This document shows, piece by piece, positions 1-8,991 of a stretch of 64,000 nt of DNA. Position 1 is the first letter of the stretch; the number at the start of each line of letters is the position of its first letter. The stretch is taken from the NCBI GenBank assembly GCA_964653595.1, contig CAZZHH010000006.1:20807-84806 (forward strand). Reading direction: 5' to 3'. The DNA is from JBAXTE01 sp964653595. Its GTDB lineage: Bacteria > Bacteroidota > Bacteroidia > Bacteroidales > WCHB1-69. The notes under the pieces are model-generated. The model worked only from the letters and a program-made list of their open reading frames with translations, made no database searches and had not been told where the DNA came from. The position numbers and the translations under genes are program-made.

Positions 1-163
1 CACCATTTGAACTCTCGTCTATTATTATATCTCCAAGAGTATTATAACCAGAAGCATAACTGCAAGTGTTAATTGTTAAACTTGGTTTTGTTATGGTTAC
101 ATTTGCAAAAGAAGTAGTAAGCATTGCCAAAAGCAATATAGATAATGTAAATATCTTTTTCAT
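1..163 (-). CDS. Secreted protein, N-terminal fragment (cut by window edge)
   Basis: The frame is open from an ATG at 161-163 to the left edge of the window and encodes about 54 residues. The start is MKKIFTLSILLLAML, a classical signal peptide with a likely cleavage after SFA near residue 20. The mature part (VTITKPSLTINTCSYASGY) is typical of the N-terminal strand of secreted Bacteroidota proteins that end in a T9SS sorting domain, but the C-terminus is outside the window, so the function is unknown. It was recovered by reading the minus strand directly. About 840 bases without genes lie upstream of it. Confidence 0.7.
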   Translation of the reverse strand, partial: MKKIFTLSILLLAMLTTSFANVTITKPSLTINTCSYASGYNTLGDIIIDESSNG

Positions 164-1001
164 GATAATCCCTTTTAATAAATACCCTATAAATACCCCA
201 AGTTAATATTTTCCAAAAAACAGAAAATATTTGTACATAAAAATAGACTAAATTATGTATCCATTGGCGTCTAATAAACAATGAGATGTTTAAGTAATTA
301 TTAACATTAAAATATATTAAAACCTAAATATCAGTATTTTTAAAAAATATTTAGCATAAAAAATGAGATAGGCTTTTCAAAATTTATTCAATTATTGAGG
401 ATTATCCACAAAAATGGGAATAAAAAAAGACAAATAACCATTCTTAAAAACGAGAGACGTTTTACCATATTTAGAATTTGAGGTTTGAAAAAACCAATAA
501 TTTAAAGCATTTGCTAATATTTAACTTAGAAATAACTTTTTTTAACACCAATCAAAGTTCACCTAATATTTTTAACACATACTTCTAATTTTTACACCTA
601 AAATTCACAATTAGAAAAAAGACATATCTGTTATTCAGATTTATATGGAAATTAGATGTTCGTTAATTTAAATAATTATTATAACAATAATTCTGTTGAA
701 AATAACAACAGGGGATAAAAACTCTATGAATCGGCAAAACTATAAACCCAAATTTATCAATAGTAGATTTGAAAAAATCGAACTACTTGATTAGTTGAGC
801 ATGCCCTCGCATTCAAGCGGGGTTTAATCCCGATTTAATGTTTGTTTCAATTCGTATCAACAAATTGATTTAGAAATATTTAATCGTTTCAGCGATTGTA
901 TCGCTGATTTTGGAATAAACCCAAATTTTCAGTAGTTATAAAAAAAATAAATATCATTCAAATTGACTTAATAGAATTGGGGGAATTTAAAAAACATTTT
1001 T
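164..1001. other. Long AT-rich intergenic stretch with small hairpins
   Basis: No convincing gene is visible in these 838 bases. The sequence is very A+T rich. A perfect inverted repeat, tcagcgat-tgt-atcgctga, lies at 891-909, and a weaker cggg/cccg hairpin lies near 815-830. Both are downstream of queD on the minus strand and could end that transcript, but neither is followed by a good T-run. The right end of the gap is the 3' end of queD, and the left end should contain the promoter of the truncated secreted-protein gene. Confidence 0.5.
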
Positions 1002-1448
1002 CTAGTTATCCTCGGCAAACCATTCCGCAAAAGAGGAGTGCGTCTCTCGGAGTTTTAGACTATGCAGTTTTAAGTTATTGGGCATATGGCGAGTGAGAGT
1101 TTGCGCAAAATCAATTAACATATTCTCACTGGTAGGCTGATAATCAACTAAAAGAATGTTATCAAACTCGTTTTTAAATTTAGCTACCACCTCTTTATCT
1201 ACGCTGCTGTTAAATACCAAAGCATGATCTAACTTGTCAATAATCAACGATTTAACCAGTTTTTTTAAATCCCCAAAATCAATTAACATTCCCTCTTTTG
1301 GGTCTCCCTCTTTTTCAATAGGAGAGCCAATTACGGTAACAAACAATTCGTATGAGTGTCCATGGATATTTTTACAGGGACCATCATAGTTTTGAAGAGC
1401 GTGGGCCATTTCGAAAAAAAACTGTTTGGTAATTCTTATTTTAGTCAT
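1002..1448 (-). CDS. queD: 6-carboxytetrahydropterin synthase QueD (PTPS family)
   Basis: A 148-residue protein of the 6-pyruvoyl-tetrahydropterin synthase fold. In the queuosine/7-deazapurine pathway QueD converts dihydroneopterin triphosphate to 6-carboxy-5,6,7,8-tetrahydropterin. The zinc ligands expected for the family are visible: His16 in MAHAL, and His29 and His31 in IHGH. Cys25 just before them (GPCKNIHGH) is the usual catalytic cysteine, and LDHALVF (about 73-78) and LRETHSSFAEW near the C-terminus supply the other conserved residues. The length is normal for bacterial QueD. It starts two bases after the stop of the endonuclease gene, so it is probably cotranscribed with it. No other queuosine genes are in the window. 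Confidence 0.9.
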   Translation of the reverse strand: MTKIRITKQFFFEMAHALQNYDGPCKNIHGHSYELFVTVIGSPIEKEGDPKEGMLIDFGDLKKLVKSLIIDKLDHALVFNSSVDKEVVAKFKNEFDNILLVDYQPTSENMLIDFAQTLTRHMPNNLKLHSLKLRETHSSFAEWFAEDN

Positions 1449-1450
1449 AC

Positions 1451-2788
1451 TTATCGAACGAGTTTATAGGTGTTTTTAACTTGATTTTCATAAATGGAAA
1501 GGAAATAAATCCCTTTATTCAAATTATTCATATCTATTTCCATTTTATCAACAGAAGGAATTGCTTCAAACACCTTTTTACCCGAAATATCCGTAATCGA
1601 GACTAATGAGGGCAAAACAAGACAAGTGGACATGTCAATAGTTAATACATTTTCAACCGGATTAGGATAGAAAATGGAAGAAGCACTAGAATATTCACCC
1701 ACTCCAACTCCTTGATTAGAAATCGTAATCTGTTTCGTGCCAAAAATACAATAAAAATCATTTGCTATAGCTTTAACCGTGATCGTACCGTTAGAAATAG
1801 CGGTCAATAATCCTAAGGAGTTTATTGACGCAGCTCCTGTTTCATTTATTACAGACCAAGTGACGGTTTGGTTTGTTGCATTAGCTGGCATAATAGAAAT
1901 TGACATTTGGAGAGTGCCTTGTGGAGTTGATATAGTTGTTGAAGTATTTTCAGAAAGAACGTTTACAGATCCAACTGCAATTGGCGTTGCATTACCCCAA
2001 ACTGAATTTACCCATTCTGGATGATCGATGTATGGATTGCGGTTGTGTTGTACGCTAGTATATATAGCATTGTTCCGATCTATCTCTTTTTGGCTAACAG
2101 GGTCGGAATTATGCCAACTTATCAACAATGCCAATGCCCATGGTTCGAAACAGGGATAACTAGTGCCATCGAGCATTGCGTCGCCACTGGGGTCATAATT
2201 TTCCCAACCTGCAATCACATTCTCATATCGGGTAGCCATATAAAAATAGGTTCTAGCCAAATCCCCTTTATACTCATTGGATGGTTCAAAAACAATTCCT
2301 GTATATCCTGGAAAAGTGCACGAACCGAGCTTTCCATTACCCCAAACAGTACCTCCTGCAGCATTACCATAGGGATAATTAGATCTCATGCCATTTACTT
2401 TCCCATCACTAGGGTAAATATGAAAAATATCGGAATACATGGGAGTGGCGTCGTTAAACCAACTTTTAGGAAATGAATGTTCTCGATTATAACAATCACA
2501 AACAGCAGAATAGTTTCCACATTGGTCGGTAGAATAAGTAAAAACGCAATTGTCAGTATAAATGTCCCATATTTTACCAGTAGGTCTTCTATCGGTAGTA
2601 TAATAGGAGGTCCACAATTGATCGTAGGAAACCGAAGTATGACCTTTAATAATGTTGTAAAGTGCAGTTTTTAGGGGTGCTCCCGTTAATCCACAAGTAT
2701 TATTATAATAACCTGCAGGGATTTGCGCATATATGGACTGAACAAACAGCATCCATGCGAAGAAAAGTATATTTTTTTTTGTTTTCAT
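1451..2788 (-). CDS. Secreted endonuclease I family nuclease with Big_2-like domain and T9SS sorting domain
   Basis: The protein has about 445 residues. The start chosen is the ATG at 2788 (MKTKKNILFF), because the signal peptide follows directly; an ATG three codons upstream is also possible. After the signal peptide (cleavage near QSIYAQ) comes an endonuclease I domain (roughly 25-260) with the beta-beta-alpha-metal motif CYNREHSFPKSWF and the companion block DIFHIYPSDGKVNGMRSNY. A Big_2-like beta domain follows (about 275-360). A T9SS type A sorting domain (YPNPVENVLTID to the end KLVR) closes the protein. The likely role is degradation of extracellular DNA or RNA at the cell surface. It lies between mntP and queD on the same strand with short gaps. 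Confidence 0.9.
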   Translation of the reverse strand: MKTKKNILFFAWMLFVQSIYAQIPAGYYNNTCGLTGAPLKTALYNIIKGHTSVSYDQLWTSYYTTDRRPTGKIWDIYTDNCVFTYSTDQCGNYSAVCDCYNREHSFPKSWFNDATPMYSDIFHIYPSDGKVNGMRSNYPYGNAAGGTVWGNGKLGSCTFPGYTGIVFEPSNEYKGDLARTYFYMATRYENVIAGWENYDPSGDAMLDGTSYPCFEPWALALLISWHNSDPVSQKEIDRNNAIYTSVQHNRNPYIDHPEWVNSVWGNATPIAVGSVNVLSENTSTTISTPQGTLQMSISIMPANATNQTVTWSVINETGAASINSLGLLTAISNGTITVKAIANDFYCIFGTKQITISNQGVGVGEYSSASSIFYPNPVENVLTIDMSTCLVLPSLVSITDISGKKVFEAIPSVDKMEIDMNNLNKGIYFLSIYENQVKNTYKLVR

Positions 2789-2829
2789 ATTATACATCCA
2801 TTTTAATGATTTTTATACTTTGAAATAAA

Positions 2830-3393
2830 TTAAAGGACAATGTGCTGAACCAAAGTTTTTACACCAATACCAATTAAAATAACCCCTCCAACAATCTCAG
2901 CCCATTTACTATTGATCAAATTGCCAAATTTCTTTCCTAAAAAAACACCTAATAAAGTAAGCAAAAATGTAACTACTGCAATGGAAATCACGGCATAAAG
3001 AATATTTACTTTTAAAAATGCAAAACCCATTCCTACCACAAAGGCGTCGATACTAGTGGCTACCGACAACCAGAGCAATACTTTCATCATCTTTATATTG
3101 AAGCTCTCTTTATCCGAACTCTCTTTCACTGCTTCAATAATCATTTTAAGTCCAATAATAGCTAATATTCCAAAGGCTATCCAATGGTCAAAGGTAGAGA
3201 CAGAATTATAAAAAGCAGAACCTAACAACCATCCAACTACCGGCATACCCCCCTGAAAAAGAGCAAAGAAAAAAGCAACTTTGAAAATTTCACGTCGGTT
3301 TAAACATGGCAAACAGATTGAACTAGAAAGACTTACTGCAAAGCAATCCATAGCTAACCCAATGGAGATGATAAAAATTTCTAATAAATTCAC
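2830..3393 (-). CDS. mntP: Manganese efflux pump MntP
   Basis: A 187-residue inner-membrane protein of the MntP (DUF204) family, which exports Mn2+. Two internally related halves are visible, each with a conserved acidic transmembrane motif: GLAMDCFAVS near residue 13 and ATSIDAFVVGMGFAF near residue 110. About six hydrophobic helices fit the family topology and the length is typical. A TACCTTTG promoter element lies about 25 bases upstream, leaving a leader too short for the yybP-ykoY manganese riboswitch found before some mntP genes. The gene is divergent from miaB and may lead an mntP-endonuclease-queD transcript. Confidence 0.92.
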   Translation of the reverse strand: MNLLEIFIISIGLAMDCFAVSLSSSICLPCLNRREIFKVAFFFALFQGGMPVVGWLLGSAFYNSVSTFDHWIAFGILAIIGLKMIIEAVKESSDKESFNIKMMKVLLWLSVATSIDAFVVGMGFAFLKVNILYAVISIAVVTFLLTLLGVFLGKKFGNLINSKWAEIVGGVILIGIGVKTLVQHIVL

Positions 3394-3419
3394 AACACTC
3401 TTTTATTTAAACAATTGTA

Positions 3420-3427
3420 CAAAGGTA
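3420..3427 (-). promoter_or_regulatory. Bacteroidota-type promoter -7 element for mntP
   Basis: On the minus strand this reads TACCTTTG, a perfect match to the Bacteroidota -7 consensus TAnnTTTG. It is 26 bases before the mntP start. The -33 TTTG box is not clear. Confidence 0.6.
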
Positions 3428-3590
3428 CTACAAAATTACAAATTATAATTAGGTTCCTAAATAATTATATCTTCACCCTAATTTATTTGGATAATATCTA
3501 TTGAAAAAAACATTGACCTTAATAACATTTAAAAAAAGATGTTTGAATTTTTAGCCCATCAAACAAGTATCTTTTTGTGTTGATTTTTTG

Positions 3591-3598
3591 TACTTTTG
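3591..3598 (+). promoter_or_regulatory. Promoter -7 element for the miaB-tatD-ansA operon
   Basis: TACTTTTG matches TAnnTTTG and lies 20 bases before the miaB ATG. A TTTTTG at 3572-3577 could contribute to the -33 region, although the spacing is shorter than usual. Confidence 0.6.
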
Positions 3599-3618
3599 CA
3601 CAAAATTTGGAATAAAAG

Positions 3619-4944
3619 ATGCAAGAGAAAAAAAAACTATATATCGAGACCTACGGATGCCAAATGAATTTTAGTGATAGCGAAATTGTAGCATCTGTAT
3701 TAACCGACACCCACACCACCACCACCGACATCAAAGAGGCAGATTTAATATTTATAAATACATGCTCCATCAGAGACAACGCTGAAGATAGAATCCGCAG
3801 AAGATTAGTTCAAATTGGCTTTATGAAGCGCAAGCGCAAGAACCTAAAAGTTGGAATTTTAGGATGCATGGCCGAACGGTTAAAAGAAAAATTATTAGAG
3901 CAAGAGCATGCAGTAGACCTAGTAGTGGGTCCCGATGCTTACCGCAAACTACCTGAACTTTTAAAAGAGGTAGGCTCAGGACAACATGCAATTAATGTCA
4001 TCCTTTCTGAAGAAGAGACCTATGCCGATATTTCCCCAGTTCGTTTCGACAGCAATGGAGTTTCGGCATTTATCTCCATCATGCGAGGTTGCGAAAATTT
4101 TTGCTCCTACTGCGTAGTTCCCTACACTCGTGGCAAAGAGAGAAGCAGAGATCCCAAAACAATCGTTCATGAAGCAGAAGAGCTAATAAGCAAAGGATAT
4201 CGAGAAGTAACGTTACTTGGACAAAATGTAAACTCATATCAATGGGTTGAAAATGAAGAAGTTATTAACTTTCCAACCCTTTTAGAAAAAGTAGCCAAAG
4301 TAAGTCCAATGCTCAGAGTTCGATTTGCCACTTCGCACCCGAAAGATCTTTCGGATGAACTTTTACAGGTAATTTCAAAATACGACAATCTTTGCAAAAG
4401 CATACACCTACCAGTGCAATCGGGGAGCAACAATATGCTTTCAAAAATGAACCGCAAATACACCCGAGAATGGTATATAGAGAGGGTTAACGCTATAAAA
4501 CATTTTTTGCCCGAGGCCTCTATTTCTACCGATATCATTGCAGGATTTTGCTCCGAAACAGAAGAAGATCATCTAGAAACCATGTCGCTGATGGAGTTAG
4601 TGGAATATGATTTTTCGTACATGTTTAAATATTCAGAACGCCCCGATACAGTGGCAGCAAAACGCTTCCCCGACGACATTCCTGAAGAGACAAAAGCACG
4701 TCGGCTCCAAGAAATCATCGACCTGCAATCAAAACTGTCGTTGAAAAAAAACAAACAAGATATTGGAAAAACCTATGAAGTATTAGTAGAAGGAGTATCT
4801 AAGCGCTCAAAAGACCAATTATCTGGAAGAACATCTCAAAACAAAGTAGTGGTATTTGCTAAAGGAGACAAAAATATTGGCGATTATGTTAAAGTTTATA
4901 TCTACGATTGCACTGGTGGCACCTTAAAAGGAAAACAGATATGA
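3619..4944 (+). CDS. miaB: tRNA-2-methylthio-N6-dimethylallyladenosine synthase MiaB
   Basis: A 441-residue radical-SAM methylthiotransferase that adds the 2-methylthio group to i6A37 of tRNAs reading UNN codons. The N-terminal UPF0004 domain has its three cluster cysteines at 14 (YGCQMNFSDSE), 49 (NTCSIRDNAE) and 83 (LGCMAE). The radical-SAM motif CxxxCxxC is at 158, 162 and 165 (RGCENFCSYCVVPYTRG). A C-terminal TRAM domain follows from about residue 375. CQMN and VVPYTRGKERSR point to MiaB rather than RimO or MtaB. The stop overlaps the ATG of tatD as ATGA, so the two genes are translationally coupled in an operon with ansA. Confidence 0.95.
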   Translation: MQEKKKLYIETYGCQMNFSDSEIVASVLTDTHTTTTDIKEADLIFINTCSIRDNAEDRIRRRLVQIGFMKRKRKNLKVGILGCMAERLKEKLLEQEHAVDLVVGPDAYRKLPELLKEVGSGQHAINVILSEEETYADISPVRFDSNGVSAFISIMRGCENFCSYCVVPYTRGKERSRDPKTIVHEAEELISKGYREVTLLGQNVNSYQWVENEEVINFPTLLEKVAKVSPMLRVRFATSHPKDLSDELLQVISKYDNLCKSIHLPVQSGSNNMLSKMNRKYTREWYIERVNAIKHFLPEASISTDIIAGFCSETEEDHLETMSLMELVEYDFSYMFKYSERPDTVAAKRFPDDIPEETKARRLQEIIDLQSKLSLKKNKQDIGKTYEVLVEGVSKRSKDQLSGRTSQNKVVVFAKGDKNIGDYVKVYIYDCTGGTLKGKQI

Positions 4945-5741
4945 TTTTTGTCGACACACACTCGCATCTCTATCTCGAACAGTTCGACCACGACAGGCCA
5001 GAGGTGATAGCACGTGCAATAGATGCTGGGGTAAAATACATGTTGTTGCCAAACATAGACTCTACATCATTACCAAAACTACTTCAAGTAGCTCAACTTT
5101 TTCCAGAAAACTGTTTTCCTATGATAGCCCTTCACCCAACAGACGTAAAAGAAAACAGCAAACAAGAATTAGAATTGTTATCCTCTGCATTAACAAAAAA
5201 CAGGTTTTATGCCATCGGAGAAACTGGCATTGATTTGTATTGGGATAAAACGTTTTTCAAACAACAGTGTGAATCATTAGCATTACACTGTGAGTGGTCA
5301 TTAGAGATGAATCTACCCATAGTAATTCATTCTAGGGAATCACACAAAGAGATAATGGATGTACTCACCAACTATCGAGGCAAAGGATTAACCGGTGTTT
5401 TTCACTGCTTTTCGGGCGATTACCAACAAGCAAAAGAGGTCTTAGATTTTGGTTTTTTCGTGGGTATCGGTGGCACCATAACTTATAAAAAGTCACAATT
5501 ACCAGAAGTGGTTTCAAAAATTGGATTACCTTATGTATTATTAGAGACCGACGCGCCCTTTTTATCGCCAATTCCTAACCGAGGTAAGCGTAACGAAAGT
5601 AGCAATATTCCTCTGGTTGCAAAAAGCATATCTAACATCTTAAACATCCCACTCGAAACAGTAGCATTTTTAACCACAGAAAATGCAGTTGATCTCTTCA
5701 AAATAACCACAGAAAAAACAAAAAACGATGCAAAAATCTAG
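4941..5741 (+). CDS. TatD family metal-dependent hydrolase / DNase
   Basis: A 266-residue TIM-barrel metallohydrolase of the TatD family. Members act as 3'-5' exonucleases or deoxyribonucleases in DNA repair and turnover. The start at 4941 is preferred because it begins directly with the conserved strand MIFVDTHSHLYLEQF and overlaps the miaB stop by ATGA; the longer open frame from 4908 adds residues that do not belong to the family. Metal-binding motifs are visible: DTHSH, the glutamate of AIGETGIDLYW, IVIHSRES, VFHCFSGD and LLETDAPFLSP. The 3' end overlaps ansA by 14 bases. Confidence 0.9.
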   Translation: MIFVDTHSHLYLEQFDHDRPEVIARAIDAGVKYMLLPNIDSTSLPKLLQVAQLFPENCFPMIALHPTDVKENSKQELELLSSALTKNRFYAIGETGIDLYWDKTFFKQQCESLALHCEWSLEMNLPIVIHSRESHKEIMDVLTNYRGKGLTGVFHCFSGDYQQAKEVLDFGFFVGIGGTITYKKSQLPEVVSKIGLPYVLLETDAPFLSPIPNRGKRNESSNIPLVAKSISNILNIPLETVAFLTTENAVDLFKITTEKTKNDAKI

Positions 5742-6759
5742 AAACATACTTGTTATTTACACTGGCGGAACTATTGGCATGATTCAAGATCCAACTACTG
5801 GTTCGCTAGTTCCATTTGATTTCGACAATGTGTACGAACACATTCCTATGCTGAAACTATATAATTGCAACATAGTTTTCAAAAACTTTTTGCCATTGAT
5901 AGATTCCTCTAATGTAAAACCAGAATTTTGGGTAGATTTGGTAAAATCTATCCACAAAAACTATGAGCGATACGATGGATTTGTCGTTTTACACGGCTCA
6001 GACACAATGGCTTATACTGCATCGGCATTGAGTTTTATGCTCGAAAATTTAAATAAACCGGTAGTTTTAACAGGCTCCCAACTGCCCCTAGGAGTGATAA
6101 GAACAGATGGCAGAGAAAACATCATCAACGCCATAGAAGTTGCTTCTGCTTATGAAGACAACGCTCCTTTGGTACCTGAAGTAGTAGTATGTTTCGAAAA
6201 CAAAATCTACAGAGGCAATCGAACCCATAAAAACAACGCCGAGAATTTTGAAGCATTTGTGTCTTCAAATTATCCATTTTTAGGAGAGGCAGGGGTACAT
6301 ATTAAATATAATAAAGAAATCATTATGTCCCCAAATTACAAACGGCTAAAAGTACACACCAACTTAAACAACGACATAGCCATCCTGAAGCTCTTTCCAG
6401 GAATAAATGAAAGCACCGTTTCTGCAATATTAAATATTAAAGGATTAAAAGCGGTAATTTTAGAGACCTATGGCTCGGGCAATGCTCCTACCAACGATTG
6501 GTTTATCAACCTATTAAGTGAGGCAATTGAAAAAGGAGTAATTATAGTAAATGTAACGCAATGCAAAGGAGGAGGAGCCGTAGAGTTAGGAAAATATGAG
6601 ACCAGTTTAAAGTTAGGGGAAATAGGTGTAATAGGTGGTAGTGATATAACTACCGAAGCTGCCGTAACAAAATTAATGTTTTTATTAGGCACGAGTAAAA
6701 CAAAAAAAGAAATTGAGTTACTGATACAGAGACCATTACGAGGTGAAATTACGATTTAA
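5728..6759 (+). CDS. ansA: Type I (cytoplasmic) L-asparaginase
   Basis: A 343-residue asparaginase that hydrolyses L-asparagine to aspartate and ammonia. Both catalytic threonine motifs are present: YTGGTIGM with Thr15, and LHGSDTMAYTASAL around residue 90. There is no signal peptide, and the length fits the cytoplasmic type I enzymes. It starts inside the last codons of the TatD gene, so it is the third gene of a miaB-tatD-ansA operon. An amino-acid catabolic role agrees with the gcvP and lysine-fermentation genes in the window. Confidence 0.92.
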   Translation: MQKSRNILVIYTGGTIGMIQDPTTGSLVPFDFDNVYEHIPMLKLYNCNIVFKNFLPLIDSSNVKPEFWVDLVKSIHKNYERYDGFVVLHGSDTMAYTASALSFMLENLNKPVVLTGSQLPLGVIRTDGRENIINAIEVASAYEDNAPLVPEVVVCFENKIYRGNRTHKNNAENFEAFVSSNYPFLGEAGVHIKYNKEIIMSPNYKRLKVHTNLNNDIAILKLFPGINESTVSAILNIKGLKAVILETYGSGNAPTNDWFINLLSEAIEKGVIIVNVTQCKGGGAVELGKYETSLKLGEIGVIGGSDITTEAAVTKLMFLLGTSKTKKEIELLIQRPLRGEITI

Positions 6760-6784
6760 AAAAAAGTAGCAGAAAAAACTTTTT

Positions 6785-6814
6785 TTTGTGAAATTGATTT
6801 TTTTTGTACATTAG
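6785..6814 (+). promoter_or_regulatory. Promoter for tRNA-Ser
   Basis: TTTG at 6785-6788 and TACATTAG at 6807-6814 are separated by 18 bases, close to the Bacteroidota -33/-7 pattern with one mismatch in the -7 box. The tRNA begins about 60 bases downstream. Confidence 0.5.
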
Positions 6815-6874
6815 CGCTCTGAATTGGGAAAAAGTTCTTTGGGATGTTTGTAAAAGACAGAAGATAATATTACA

Positions 6875-6962
6875 GGAGAGATGGCCGAGTGGTCGAAGGC
6901 GCGCGCCTGGAAAGTGCGTAAGCTCCAAAAGGGCTTCATGGGTTCGAATCCCATTCTCTCCG
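6875..6962 (+). tRNA. tRNA-Ser (GGA anticodon)
   Basis: An 88-base cloverleaf can be drawn. The acceptor stem GGAGAGA pairs with TCTCTCC and is followed by discriminator G. The D arm begins TGGCCGAGTGG. The anticodon loop CTGGAAA carries anticodon GGA on a five-base stem with one G-U pair. A long variable arm is present (taagctccaaaagggctt region), as expected for a class II tRNA, and the T arm contains GGTTCGAATCC. The 3' CCA is not encoded, because CAA follows the discriminator. Confidence 0.95.
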
Positions 6963-7069
6963 CAATAATTTTTTATTCTTTATACTATATTTTAAAAAAT
7001 TGAGTTATTAGATACAATACAAAATAAAAAACAACAATTAACAAAAAATCAAAATTAATAAGCAGACTT

Positions 7070-7915
7070 ATGAGAAAATTATTTGCTTTATTTACCGTTG
7101 CAGCAATGCTCACAGTGAGCGTTTCTAGCGTGGTTGCACAAGATGCTAAAAAAGACAACAAAGCAGTTGCAAAAACTGAAGTAGCTAAAGATGCAAAAGT
7201 AGACACTACAAAAGTAGCTGAGACTGACAGCACAAAAATGGCTGAAAAACCAGTAGCACAAGAAGCTGCTGCTCCTGAAAAGACTCGTTCATTTCACCAA
7301 GTATTAAAAGACAAATTTATTGAAGGTGGTGCTGGATGGATGGCTCCAATTCTTATTTGTATGATTTTAGGTTTAGCTTTAGTTGTAGAGCGTATTATTT
7401 ATTTGAATATGGCATCAACTAATTCAAACAAACTTTTATTAAAAATTGAAACCTCTTTAGCAGAAGGTGGTGTAGATGCTGCGAAAGAATTATGTCGCAA
7501 CACACGCGGACCTCTAGCAAGCGTTTTCTATCAAGGGTTAGACCGTACCGACGAAGGTATGGAAATCGTTGAAAAATCAGTGGTTTCTTATGGTAGTGTT
7601 CAAATGGGACGTTTAGAATCTAACTTAGGTTGGATCGGTCTGATGATTGCTCTTGCTCCAATGCTTGGTTTCTTGGGAACAGTAGTTGGGATGGTTCAAG
7701 CATTTGATGATATTGAAAAAGCAGGTGATATTTCACCAACCGTTGTTGCAGGAGGGATGAAAGTTGCTCTTTTGACAACTGTATTTGGTCTAATCACTGC
7801 ACTTATTCTTCAAATTTTCTACTCCTATTTGGTGTCAAAAATTGACTCTATTGTTAATCAAATGGAAGATGCAACCATTTCATTTATGGATATTCTTATA
7901 AAATCAAAACGATAA
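7070..7915 (+). CDS. exbB: MotA/TolQ/ExbB proton channel family protein
   Basis: A 281-residue ExbB-type subunit of a proton-driven energy-transduction complex in the inner membrane. It starts with a signal-like hydrophobic segment (MRKLFALFTVAAMLTVSV). A lysine/alanine/aspartate-rich periplasmic stretch of about 50 residues follows; this N-terminal extension is common in Bacteroidota homologues but absent from the E. coli protein. Three transmembrane helices lie near 92-115, 185-210 and 230-250, with the ExbB core block APMLGFLGTVVGMVQAF and the following GGMKVALLTTVFGL. It is the first gene of a run with a small membrane protein and two ExbD genes, and presumably energises outer-membrane transport through TonB. 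Confidence 0.9.
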   Translation: MRKLFALFTVAAMLTVSVSSVVAQDAKKDNKAVAKTEVAKDAKVDTTKVAETDSTKMAEKPVAQEAAAPEKTRSFHQVLKDKFIEGGAGWMAPILICMILGLALVVERIIYLNMASTNSNKLLLKIETSLAEGGVDAAKELCRNTRGPLASVFYQGLDRTDEGMEIVEKSVVSYGSVQMGRLESNLGWIGLMIALAPMLGFLGTVVGMVQAFDDIEKAGDISPTVVAGGMKVALLTTVFGLITALILQIFYSYLVSKIDSIVNQMEDATISFMDILIKSKR

Positions 7916-7978
7916 TTTTTGACAACTCAAAAGTTAGATTTTTGAAAACAATTATTCATCAAAATAGAGCCTTTTAAA

Positions 7979-8410
7979 ATGAAAAATAAAATTATATCAA
8001 TATTGTTGGGACTTACAGCTTTAGCGGCATCTGTAGCGATCGTATACTTTGCCATGAAGTATAACCCAACCGAACCAGAAGCAGCAACTTCTTTCCTAGG
8101 CTTTAGTATGTATGCTATTTATTGTATTATGGCTATTGCTTTTATTACCATGATTGGATTTGCAGTTTGGGGCGTAATAAGCAACTTTAAAGAATCAAAA
8201 TCTACATTGGTAGGATTAGGAGTATTGCTAGCTGTTCTATTATTAGGATACATTCTTTCTGCATCAACGAATTCAGTAATTGAACAAAAATTTGCTATAA
8301 CTAGTGGAATGTCCAAATTGATTGGTGGTGGACTTGTGTCTACTTATCTATTTGGTATGGGTGCACTTTTAGCTGCTATTTGGTCAACTATTTCATCAAG
8401 ATTTAAATAA
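7979..8410 (+). CDS. Small membrane protein of the ExbBD operon
   Basis: A 143-residue protein with about four predicted transmembrane helices (near 5-25, 40-65, 75-95 and 115-138). I do not recognise a named family. It lies 63 bases after exbB and 8 bases before the first exbD. Proteins of this kind are regularly found at this place in Bacteroidota exbB-orf-exbD-exbD operons, so it probably belongs to the same complex. No catalytic or metal-binding motif is visible. Confidence 0.75.
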   Translation: MKNKIISILLGLTALAASVAIVYFAMKYNPTEPEAATSFLGFSMYAIYCIMAIAFITMIGFAVWGVISNFKESKSTLVGLGVLLAVLLLGYILSASTNSVIEQKFAITSGMSKLIGGGLVSTYLFGMGALLAAIWSTISSRFK

Positions 8411-8418
8411 AAAAAATT

Positions 8419-8991
8419 ATGGGCAGAAAAACACCAGAAGTAAATTCAGGGTCGATGGCAGACATCTCGTTCTTGCTGCTTACCTTCTTTTTGCTCACAT
8501 CTTCGATTAATACCGATCAAGGTATTGCAAGAAAATTGCCTCCTCCTCCAGATAAAGACGCTCCTATTCCTCCTGTAAAAGAACGAAATGTTCTTCAAAT
8601 TTTAGTGAATATGAACGATCAATTGATGGTTAATGGGCAACCTAGTGATATCACTACTTTAAAGGACGATGCAGTTAAATTTTTAACCAATCCTACCGAC
8701 GATCCTCTTATGTCTGAACAGAAAGAAGAAGAGATTGGTAGTCTAGGAATGGTGCGAAAATCTAAAGGAATTATCTCTTTACAAAACGACCGTGGCACAT
8801 CATACGGAATGTATATCAAAGTACAAAACGAACTTACCAAAGCCGTTAACGAGATACGAGATAAATTATCGTTCTCCAAATTTTCTAAAAGCTATGAAAA
8901 TTTAGATGAAGAATCTAAAAAAGAGATTCAAAAAGCAGTTCCAATTGCAATCTCTGAAGCTGAACCTAAAAACATAGGAGGGAAAAAATAA
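8419..8991 (+). CDS. exbD: ExbD family biopolymer transport protein (first copy)
   Basis: A 190-residue ExbD/TolR homologue with one N-terminal transmembrane helix and a periplasmic domain. The membrane segment SMADISFLLLTFFLLTS carries the conserved aspartate used in proton translocation. The helix is followed by a proline-rich linker (KLPPPPDKDAPIPP) that would span part of the periplasm. Its stop overlaps the ATG of the second exbD by one base (TAATG). Having two different ExbD subunits is normal for Bacteroidota operons of this type. Confidence 0.9.
   Translation: MGRKTPEVNSGSMADISFLLLTFFLLTSSINTDQGIARKLPPPPDKDAPIPPVKERNVLQILVNMNDQLMVNGQPSDITTLKDDAVKFLTNPTDDPLMSEQKEEEIGSLGMVRKSKGIISLQNDRGTSYGMYIKVQNELTKAVNEIRDKLSFSKFSKSYENLDEESKKEIQKAVPIAISEAEPKNIGGKK

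Noticed and set aside
780..910. Hairpins downstream of queD as a small RNA gene
   Set aside because: There is a perfect 8-bp stem, but no promoter element or T-run gives it the boundaries of an RNA gene.
1779..2674. Plus-strand open frames opposite the secreted endonuclease gene
   Set aside because: They lack conserved motifs and lie antisense to a well-supported gene; they are shadows.
3394..3618. Possible manganese (yybP-ykoY) riboswitch before mntP
   Set aside because: The likely -7 element is only 26 bases before the start codon, leaving no room for the aptamer.
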